Source of the DNA: Micromonospora arida
Lineage (GTDB): Bacteria > Actinomycetota > Actinomycetes > Mycobacteriales > Micromonosporaceae
Assembly (NCBI RefSeq): GCF_003857035.1
Contig: NZ_QGSY01000159.1
Span: 1 to 64,000 of the forward strand
Length of the DNA: 64,000 bases
Reading direction: 5' to 3'
In this document: positions 46,897-54,335 of the stretch, in pieces
How positions within the stretch are numbered: the first letter of the stretch is position 1
Layout: each line of letters opens with the position of its first letter
The notes under the pieces: model-generated
Told to the model about the DNA's origin: nothing
Databases searched by the model: none
The model's input: the letters and a program-made list of their open reading frames with translations, nothing else
Translations under genes and position numbers: made by a program

Positions 46897-47826
46897 ATGC
46901 TGGTCTTCGTCACGTCGCACAAGGGCGGCACCGGGCGGTCGGTGACCGCGGCGAACATCGCCTACCGCAGCGCGTTGTCCGGTCGCCCCACCTGCTACCT
47001 GGATTACGACTTCGGCTCGCCGACCGCCGGCATCACGTTCCAGATTCCGCAGGCCGTCAACGGCGTCGAGGGCGCCGGTCCCAACGGTGGCGGCCTGCAC
47101 CGATATTTGCGCGGGGAGATCCCGTCTCCGGAGCAGTTGGACGTGTGGGGCACCTCCGAACGTGCCAGCCTGCGTCAGAGGCCCATCGGGTCCGGTTCGC
47201 TGGTGCTCCTGCCGGGGCAACGCAACGGCAGCGAGTTCGGTTTCACCAACGACATCGCCAAGCGCTGCGCCGAGCTCTTCCTCCGGCTGGAGGAGGAGTT
47301 CGACCTGACCCTGGTGGACCTCAGCGCCGGCCGGTCGTACGCCAGTCAGATCGCGCTGGCCGCCACCGCGACCTCGACCCTGCGCAAGGTCGCCGTGCGC
47401 TGGTTGGTCTTCCACCGATGGACTCCGCAGCACGTCACCGCAGCGGCGGACCTGGCCTTCGAGGCGGGTGGGATCGTGGCGATGGGCAAGGAGTACGGCC
47501 ACGAGCCGGACAGGCTACGGGAGTCGCTGCGCTTCATCCGTACGGCGGTGATCGACTCACGTGGCCCGGAGGTCGGCCACCTCGGCCTCGCCCAGCAGGC
47601 CTTCCTGCGCAAGTGCGACGCGGAGCTGTCGGAGCTGGCCCGACGGCGAGGTGTCGGGCGTACGACGCTGCTCGGCATGGTGCCGCTGGATCCTCTGCTG
47701 CAGTGGCGGGAGCAGCTGATCTCCGATCACGACGTGCAATCCAAGATTGCCAACGTCAAAACGGTGGACGCCTTCGTTGACCTGACCGAGAAGCTTTTCG
47801 ACGAGACGGCATGGGACACCGCGTGA
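46897..47826 (+). CDS. SCO2523-family variant P-loop protein
   Basis: A 309-residue ParA/MinD-like protein. ATG 46897 follows the upstream stop without a gap and has GAGGGG 6 nt before it. The deviant Walker A is HKGGTGRSV (residues 8-16): Lys9, the signature lysine of the deviant motif, is kept, while the P-loop lysine at position 14 is Arg. Walker B-like LDYDFGSP and LTLVDLSAG follow. It may bind nucleotides without efficient hydrolysis. Middle gene of the SCO2521-2525 cassette. Confidence 0.85.
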   Translation: MLVFVTSHKGGTGRSVTAANIAYRSALSGRPTCYLDYDFGSPTAGITFQIPQAVNGVEGAGPNGGGLHRYLRGEIPSPEQLDVWGTSERASLRQRPIGSGSLVLLPGQRNGSEFGFTNDIAKRCAELFLRLEEEFDLTLVDLSAGRSYASQIALAATATSTLRKVAVRWLVFHRWTPQHVTAAADLAFEAGGIVAMGKEYGHEPDRLRESLRFIRTAVIDSRGPEVGHLGLAQQAFLRKCDAELSELARRRGVGRTTLLGMVPLDPLLQWREQLISDHDVQSKIANVKTVDAFVDLTEKLFDETAWDTA

Positions 47827-47861
47827 TCGGCATGGATGTCAGGTTCCAGGAGGCAGCTGCG

Positions 47862-48788
47862 GTGCGTCGTACAGAGAGCGTGGCGTACTCGCACCTGTCC
47901 GTGGAGCTCGGGCACTTCTACGCGGAGGACTTCGGCGACGGGTGTGAGGAGCTGAGGCGCAAGTTCGAGCGGATCGCGGACTGGTCGGCCGCGATCCCGG
48001 CTCTGGCCCGACGAGGGCTGCCCGCACACCGGGAGCCCCGGATCAGCACCTGCTTCATGTTGGACGACTACTTCCACCGCTTCGGTACCCCCCGCGAGGT
48101 GATCCCGCAGGTGCAGAGCGCCGCGGCGGAGCACGGCCTGATCTTGGACTACGTGGCCCGAGAGTCCAGCTTCGCCCGGCACGACGGTGCCGAGCTGGCC
48201 CGGTTGGTGGTCGACACACTGGTGGTGGAGCCCCCTCGGCACACCACCGGGAGTCGTCCACCGTTGAGCGAGTCGGGTTGGCTGTCCAACGGTAAGCGGT
48301 CCCCCGGGCACGTCGACGCGCCGGCGATGACCCTGCCGCGTCCGTGGTCTCCGCCTTTGCAGTCCGGCGATCCCCGGCACTCCATCTTCGTCGACATCGA
48401 GCTCTGGTCCGACGAGCCGGACACCCGGGTGTGGGCCTGCGCCCTGCTCGCCTCGGTCTGGCAGATGACCCGACTCGGCGTGCTACGGCATCGGGGCGAG
48501 ACGATGACGCAGCCGTGTCGGCTCGCCGGCGAGCTGCCGACGGACTGGGACGAACTGCCGGCGGTCGTCCAGCTGAACCCGGCGGCCGCGCCGTTCTGCG
48601 CGTATCGCACGCTGACCCTGATGGGCACCCAGTACCTGCCGGTGGAGCTGGCCGTACGGACAATCCTCGGCCAGGTGGCGGTGCCGCCGGCGGTCGCGCA
48701 GCAGGTCGCCAAACGGGCCGGCGGCGAGGGTCTGCACCTGCCCAGCGAACTGGTCGACCGGCTGAGCTACGTGTTCATCAGTGACTGA
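47862..48788 (+). CDS. SCO2522-family protein
   Basis: A 308-residue protein. GTG 47862 was chosen for the strong AGGAGG 8 nt upstream; ATG 47811 in the same frame would overlap the P-loop gene. It begins VRRTESVAYSHLSVELGHFYAEDF and is alpha/beta in pattern, with DDYFHRFGTPREVIPQV and a C-terminal YLPVELAVRTILG. No catalytic motif recognised. Assigned by cassette order and the SVELGHFY start typical of SCO2522 proteins. Confidence 0.8.
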   Translation: MRRTESVAYSHLSVELGHFYAEDFGDGCEELRRKFERIADWSAAIPALARRGLPAHREPRISTCFMLDDYFHRFGTPREVIPQVQSAAAEHGLILDYVARESSFARHDGAELARLVVDTLVVEPPRHTTGSRPPLSESGWLSNGKRSPGHVDAPAMTLPRPWSPPLQSGDPRHSIFVDIELWSDEPDTRVWACALLASVWQMTRLGVLRHRGETMTQPCRLAGELPTDWDELPAVVQLNPAAAPFCAYRTLTLMGTQYLPVELAVRTILGQVAVPPAVAQQVAKRAGGEGLHLPSELVDRLSYVFISD

Positions 48789-48794
48789 GCGTGT

Positions 48795-49751
48795 TCAGCG
48801 TCGGCACGGCTCGTCAACGGCAACCCGCCCGGCCAGGTCGCGCAGCAGAGCCATGTTGCTCACGCTGATCTGATCCCGGATCCAGTTGACCGACGAGTTC
48901 CACTGACGGCTGAACCCGGGTACCTGCTCCAACTGGTCCCAGATCGGCCGCAGCCGCGGGTGCACCCGCGCGCCGGGCAGCCACAGGTGCAGCAGGTGCT
49001 CCAGCACCGGCCGCAGCCGCTCGACGTGCTCCTGCCCGGAGGCCGATCGGGTGACCACGGACTCCACCAGCGAGGACAGCATGGTCAGCAGCCAGTCGTG
49101 CAACGCGAGATCTTCGCAGAGCCCGGCCACGGCGGCCGGCACGTCCTGCGGGTCGAGCACGAGTTCGACCGTACGCAGGGTGGGCGAGTCCACGGTGACC
49201 ACCGCCGAGACGTCCCGGTTCGGACGCTCGGCGGCCTGCGCGGTCCAGCGCAGCCGTGTGCGGGCGGTGCGCAGTGGCGGGCGCCGGTCCAGCAGGTCGG
49301 ACATCTGCACGCCGTCGAGCACCCTGCCGGTGATCGCCTCCAGGTTCAGCACGTCGGCGTTGTTGCCGTGCAGGAAGCCCGCGCCCAGGTCGGCGACGTC
49401 GAGCTTGCCGACCGTCTCCAGGACGCCGGGGTTGGCCAGATAGTGCGACCACGGCTGGCGGCGCTCGCCGGCGACGACGTGGATGACCGAGGAGGCCTGC
49501 ACGATCCGGCCGCCGGTGATGATGGCCCGGGTGACGACGGCCCCCACCCCACGTAACTGGCGCTGTCTGGCGCTCGGGAGCCAGCAGTCGACACCGGTGC
49601 GGACATCGGGTGACACCGCGTACAGCGATGGACGCCGAGAGGTCAGCACGGCCTCGCCCTCGATCAGGCTGAGTACTTCGGCGCTCTGCTCCTGGGCCAG
49701 CGCCGTGCTGTGCTGCAGAAGGCTGGTGTGCACCTCACCGACCGTGAGCAT
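48795..49751 (-). CDS. SCO2521-family protein
   Basis: A 318-residue protein. ATG 49751 has GGAGGAAG upstream. It starts MLTVGEVHTSLLQHSTAL and contains LHGNNADVLNLEAITG and a helical C-terminal third with LLPGARVHPRLR-like stretches. It is convergent with the SCO2522 gene (6 bp between stops) and divergent from the NACHT gene, with a 296-bp spacer. No function known for the family; assigned by order in the cassette. Confidence 0.8.
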   Translation of the reverse strand: MLTVGEVHTSLLQHSTALAQEQSAEVLSLIEGEAVLTSRRPSLYAVSPDVRTGVDCWLPSARQRQLRGVGAVVTRAIITGGRIVQASSVIHVVAGERRQPWSHYLANPGVLETVGKLDVADLGAGFLHGNNADVLNLEAITGRVLDGVQMSDLLDRRPPLRTARTRLRWTAQAAERPNRDVSAVVTVDSPTLRTVELVLDPQDVPAAVAGLCEDLALHDWLLTMLSSLVESVVTRSASGQEHVERLRPVLEHLLHLWLPGARVHPRLRPIWDQLEQVPGFSRQWNSSVNWIRDQISVSNMALLRDLAGRVAVDEPCRR

Positions 49752-49976
49752 GGCTTCCTCCGCAACGCTGCCACCGATCCGCGCTCATCCTGCGGAATGC
49801 GGCTCATGCTGATTGACGTACACACCTCGCGACCGGCACTGACACGGATCCGCGTCGGACAACCGAAACTCCACGAGTACGAGATTCGACCGCCGGATCC
49901 GTATCTGTTGATGGCCATCATAAGCCCGGGGTCGGCGGGAATCCCATGCACGGCCGGCGTTCGGAGTGTTCGCGGG

Positions 49977-50006
49977 TCGGACGGACGTGACAACTGCTGA
50001 TATTTT
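49977..50006 (+). promoter_or_regulatory. Candidate promoter of the NACHT operon
   Basis: TCGGAC (49977-49982) and TATTTT (50001-50006) are spaced 18 bp, followed by a ~40-bp leader to ATG 50048. The -10 lies in the only AT-rich patch of the divergent spacer 49752-50047. This is a weak match by eye and the only candidate seen. Confidence 0.25.
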
Positions 50007-50047
50007 CAATGGTGCGGTCGCCAGCCACCCCCTGGAGTTTGCCGTTC

Positions 50048-53000
50048 ATGAAGGTCTACATTTCGGCCACACAAAAGGACCTGCTGGAATACCGCGCTGC
50101 CGTGCACGCCGTGGCTCGCCGTCTGGAGATCGACGACGTGGCCATGGAGGCGTACGGCGCCGACATCCGGCCGCCGCTGGAACGCTGCCTCGCCGACGTG
50201 CGCCGGTGCGACCTCTACGTGGGGCTTTTCGCCTGGCGTTACGGGTTCCGGCCGCCCGGCCAGGAGTCCTCCATCACCGAGTTGGAATACCGGGAGGCGC
50301 TCGCGGCGGGAAAGCCCTGCCTGGTCTTCCTGCTCGCGGAGGACACGCCCTGGCCGGTCGACATGATCGACCGGGATGCCGACTGGCAGCAGATCGTCGC
50401 GTTGCGTCGTGAGCTCAAGGAGCGCCACCTCTGCGCCTTCTTCTCCGGCGTGGACGACCTCACCGCCAAGGTGACCGCCGCACTGGCCGACGTACGCAGT
50501 GGCAGGTCCCCGGCGCGCGAGCCCGCCGACCCGGACACCCACCTGCCGACGGCCGTTCGCAACCAGTACTACAAGCAGTTGTCGCTGAGATACCAGGCCG
50601 TCTCGGTGGACGCGGTCTCACCGCGCCCCACCATCGGCTACCTCACCGTCGGGCTGCCCAAGGTGTTCGTGGAGCCCCGCGTCCACGAGGACGCGCGACC
50701 GGAGATGCCGCTGGCGTGGTGGCGTTGGGCCGGGTCCACGCCGGGCGACGACGTCGGCGGGCTGCCCGGGGTGGTCAACCCGGAGGAGGTGGAGCGGCTC
50801 TGGGAGGAGTACGCGGCCAAGGACGAGTTGTCGTTGTTCGACGTGGTGTCCGACCCGGGCCGGCGCACGATCGTGCTGCTCGGCGACCCCGGTTCCGGCA
50901 AGTCCGCAGCCGCGCGGTACCTGGCGCTGACGCTGGCCGAGGTCTGCGTCGAGCCTCGACTGAGTGCGCTGGACCGGTACCTACCCGTCCTGATCGAGCT
51001 GCGCTCCTACGCCACCCATCACGGGGACGGCAGGTGCGACGGCTTGCTCGACTACGTCGGCCACCGCCACCAGCAAGGGCTGGCCGGTATCGACCAGAAC
51101 GTGCTGGAGGCGTACCTGCGCCAGGGCGGCCAGGCGCTGTTCCTGTTCGACGGCCTGGACGAGGTGTTCGACCCGGCGCAGCGGGAAGAGGTGGCCGCGC
51201 AGATCGCCACGTTCGCCAACGAGTACCCGGGGGTGCTGACCGTGGTCACTTCGCGGGCGGCCGGCTACCAGCGGCACACCTTTGCCAACGCAGGCTTCGA
51301 CCACTTCACGCTGGAGGATCTCGACGACGAGCAGATCGCGAGGTTTCTCGGCAACTGGTACCGCTATGTGATGCCCACGCCGGCTGCGGAGGCAGAGCGG
51401 CAGCGGCGGCAGATCCTTGACGTGGTGGGCAGTTCTCGAGCGATGCGCGAGATCGCCGGCAACCCCCTGCTGCTGATGCTCATGGCGATCGTCGGCCGGG
51501 GTCACCCGCTGCCCCGCAACCGACGCCGGCTCTACGCGCACGTGACCGACGTACTGATCTCCGAGTGGGATGTGACCAAGCAACTGCGCGAGAGCCACGG
51601 CGACGTGCCGTCGCTGGACCTGCAGGCGAAGCGTCGGCTGCTGCGTCACCTGGCGTATTGGATGCAGTTCCGCGAGTCCGGCCCCGCCGGAAACTACATT
51701 GAATCCGACGAACTGGCGCGCATCTTCCGGGACCACCTCGTCGCGTTCTACGGTTTTGAGAATGAGCGGGCGCTCGCCATGGCCTACTCGATGATCGACA
51801 AATTGCGGCAGCGCAGCTTCATCCTGGAACGTTACGGACTGCGACTGTTCGGGTTCGTGCACCGCGCGTTCCTGGAGTTCTTCTGTGCCGAAGAGATCGT
51901 GGACAGATGCGAGCACGATCCGACCTGGGGCCTCGATCGTCTGCGTTCGCTGTTTCGCGAGCACTGGGCCGATCCGTCGTGGCGGGAGGTGCTTCGACTG
52001 GTCGCCAGCGCCCTGCCCGCCCAGATCGCCAACGAACTGGTCACCCTGCTCGCCACCGAGGCCACTCAACCGTGGCCGCCGCTGAACCTGACCGGCCCGC
52101 CGTGGAACCTGGTGCTGGCGGCGCAGTGCGTGGCCGAGGCGCCGCAGCCCGCCGAACTGGCCGGCGCGGGCGGCGCCGTGCTGCGCCAGGTCGTGCGTCT
52201 CATCGAGCATGGCATCTCCGCCGACGACCCGAACCTGGTGGATCTCACCGAGCAGGAGCTGCTGTCCTCGATCCGGGCGCTCGGCCCCAGTTGGCCCGGC
52301 CGGGAGATCTTCCTGCACTGGTACCGCCGCCGCGGGGTCCGGACCAGTTGGCGATCCGGCTCTCCCTTCGCCACCCGGATCGCGGCGGTGCTGTCCACCG
52401 CCGAGGAGCAGATGGAGGACCTGCTCGTCCGGGAGCTGGGGCAGGGCCGCGAGCGGCAGGCCCACCTCACCCTGGTCGCCGGGCTGGCCGAGGCCGCCGG
52501 CCGCCTCGAGGCCACCGGCGGCAGCAGTCGCCGATGCCGGGACGTCCTGCTCGCCCAGGCGCAGGCCGAGGTCTCCACCGCGGTGCGGCAGGCCGCCGTC
52601 CGCGCACTGGTCGCCCACTTCGGCGCCGACCTCGACCTTGTGGACCTGCTTCGCAACCTCGCCAACTCTCCCGATCTCGCAGTGCGGGCGCTGGCCGTGC
52701 AGGCCCTCGGCACCCGGCCCGAACTCTCCGACGACGTCCGTCAGGTATTGGCCAGGGCCACCGGGGACACCGCCGTCGCGGTGCGGCGAGCCGCCGCCGG
52801 AGTGCTCACCGCGCGTTGCGCCGACCTGCCGGACGCACCCGAGACGATGCAGCGACTGCTGGCCACCGACACCGACCCCGGTGTGGTGCAGTGCGTGCTG
52901 AAGGGTCTGCTGGTTCTGCCGGAGTACGCCGAGACCGCACGAACCACGGCGTTGCAGCGGGTCACCGGCGATTCCCCGGACGAGGTCCGACGCTGCATTC

Positions 53001-54259
53001 TGACCCAGCTGCTGCCCGAGCGACCCAGCCCGGAGAGCACCGAGCTGTTGCTGAAGCTGGCCTGCTCGGACACGTCGGCGCGGGTCCGCGCGGTGGCTGT
53101 GCAGCGGTTGGCGCTCGTACCCGACCCGGAGGGGCGCTGCCGGGCCCGGCTGATCGACCAGATCGAGCAGGACGAGGAGTCCTCCGTGCGGGCCGCCGCG
53201 GTCACCGCTCTGATCGACCAGGACCGCGCCGACGACACCGGGTGGACCGTGGTGGCCCGCTCGGCTCACGTCGACGAGGACGCGACGGTACGCCTCGCCG
53301 CGGTGCGCGCGCTGGCCGAGGCCTACCCCGACCACCGCACCGGGGAACTGCTGTTGGAGAGCGCTCGACGCGATCCGACCGCGAGCGTCCGGCTCGCCGC
53401 GGTCGACCTGCTCACCGGGCGACCGCTGTTCGGCCACGCGACCCGGGATCTGCTCATCAGCCGCGCCTCCCAGGAGCGGGACCCGATCGTCAGGCTGCGG
53501 GTCACCCGTAGCCTGGCCCGTCTCGCCGACCCACCGGACCTTGAGGTGCGGGAGTGCCTTGCCGAGCAGGTCAGTCGGGACCCCGACCCGAACGTGCTGT
53601 GCGCCGCCGCCCAGGCGCTCGCCCGTCACGGCGACGCCCCGGGCCTGATGGAGACACTGTGCCGGCGGGCTCGCCGAGACAGCTACGTCGGCATCCGGTT
53701 GGCCGCCGTACAGACCCTCTGCGCGTACGGGAGCCCGGAACTGGTGACCGACGTGCTGCTGGAATGCGTCGAGTCCGACACCGACCCGACCGTGTTCGAT
53801 GCGGCCGTGCGCTGTCTGACCGAGCAGGGCTCGGCGTCCATGGCGGTGACGCTGCGGCTCATGCGCCGCCTGTCGGACCAGGACCCGGCGATCCGCGCCC
53901 GCATCGCCGCCGCGCTCGGCGAGCACTTCGGCGCCGACCCGGAGGTTCAGGTGCTGCTGGTCGGGCTGGTCCGCGACGATCCGGCCCTGGAGGTTCGCCG
54001 CCGGGCCGTGGAGCAGTTGGGCGCCAGCCTGGCCGGCCGCACGGGGGTACGGGACCTGCTGCTGCGGCTGGCTGACGACGATGACTGGGAGATCCGTCGG
54101 ACCGCGCTGCTCGCGTTGACCCGTCACTACGACAGGGACACCCGGACCCGGGAGGTGCTCGTGCGGTTCGCGCATCAGGAGGATGACGGCGCGGTGCGGC
54201 GGCTGGCCGGGCAACTGCTGGCCACGCTGCCCGACACCCGACCCGACGACTTTCCGTGA
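50048..54259 (+). CDS. DUF4062-NACHT-HEAT repeat protein (NLR-like)
   Basis: A 1403-residue protein; ATG 50048 has GGAG 10 nt upstream. N-terminal DUF4062 (~1-150): KVYISATQKDLLEYRAAVHAV, CDLYVGLFAWRYG, SITELEYREALAAGKPCLVFLL. NACHT/STAND ATPase (~270-600): Walker A GDPGSGKSAAAR (~279), Walker B LFLFDGLDEV (~365), sensor TSRAAGY, GNPLLLMLMAI and a winged-helix-like part. From ~860 to the end run roughly 15 HEAT-type repeats of ~35 residues with recurring VR-AA--AL patterns. NLR-like proteins of this layout detect a trigger through the repeats and activate the N-terminal effector. It heads an operon with the RyR and SLOG genes. Confidence 0.9.
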   Translation: MKVYISATQKDLLEYRAAVHAVARRLEIDDVAMEAYGADIRPPLERCLADVRRCDLYVGLFAWRYGFRPPGQESSITELEYREALAAGKPCLVFLLAEDTPWPVDMIDRDADWQQIVALRRELKERHLCAFFSGVDDLTAKVTAALADVRSGRSPAREPADPDTHLPTAVRNQYYKQLSLRYQAVSVDAVSPRPTIGYLTVGLPKVFVEPRVHEDARPEMPLAWWRWAGSTPGDDVGGLPGVVNPEEVERLWEEYAAKDELSLFDVVSDPGRRTIVLLGDPGSGKSAAARYLALTLAEVCVEPRLSALDRYLPVLIELRSYATHHGDGRCDGLLDYVGHRHQQGLAGIDQNVLEAYLRQGGQALFLFDGLDEVFDPAQREEVAAQIATFANEYPGVLTVVTSRAAGYQRHTFANAGFDHFTLEDLDDEQIARFLGNWYRYVMPTPAAEAERQRRQILDVVGSSRAMREIAGNPLLLMLMAIVGRGHPLPRNRRRLYAHVTDVLISEWDVTKQLRESHGDVPSLDLQAKRRLLRHLAYWMQFRESGPAGNYIESDELARIFRDHLVAFYGFENERALAMAYSMIDKLRQRSFILERYGLRLFGFVHRAFLEFFCAEEIVDRCEHDPTWGLDRLRSLFREHWADPSWREVLRLVASALPAQIANELVTLLATEATQPWPPLNLTGPPWNLVLAAQCVAEAPQPAELAGAGGAVLRQVVRLIEHGISADDPNLVDLTEQELLSSIRALGPSWPGREIFLHWYRRRGVRTSWRSGSPFATRIAAVLSTAEEQMEDLLVRELGQGRERQAHLTLVAGLAEAAGRLEATGGSSRRCRDVLLAQAQAEVSTAVRQAAVRALVAHFGADLDLVDLLRNLANSPDLAVRALAVQALGTRPELSDDVRQVLARATGDTAVAVRRAAAGVLTARCADLPDAPETMQRLLATDTDPGVVQCVLKGLLVLPEYAETARTTALQRVTGDSPDEVRRCILTQLLPERPSPESTELLLKLACSDTSARVRAVAVQRLALVPDPEGRCRARLIDQIEQDEESSVRAAAVTALIDQDRADDTGWTVVARSAHVDEDATVRLAAVRALAEAYPDHRTGELLLESARRDPTASVRLAAVDLLTGRPLFGHATRDLLISRASQERDPIVRLRVTRSLARLADPPDLEVRECLAEQVSRDPDPNVLCAAAQALARHGDAPGLMETLCRRARRDSYVGIRLAAVQTLCAYGSPELVTDVLLECVESDTDPTVFDAAVRCLTEQGSASMAVTLRLMRRLSDQDPAIRARIAAALGEHFGADPEVQVLLVGLVRDDPALEVRRRAVEQLGASLAGRTGVRDLLLRLADDDDWEIRRTALLALTRHYDRDTRTREVLVRFAHQEDDGAVRRLAGQLLATLPDTRPDDFP

Positions 54260-54323
54260 TCGACCCGGAGCCGTAGGTGCCTGCGCGTGCGCGTCGAGCG
54301 ACGATCCGATCGACCTCGTCAAA

Positions 54324-54329
54324 TACCAT
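54324..54329 (+). promoter_or_regulatory. Possible -10 for leaderless start of TrkA-RyR gene
   Basis: TACCAT at 54324-54329 ends 6 nt before ATG 54336, and no ribosome-binding sequence is seen before this start. The arrangement fits an internal promoter giving a leaderless transcript, common in actinobacteria. A matching -35 is poor. The gene could also be read from the upstream operon promoter. Confidence 0.25.
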
Positions 54330-54335
54330 GACCTC

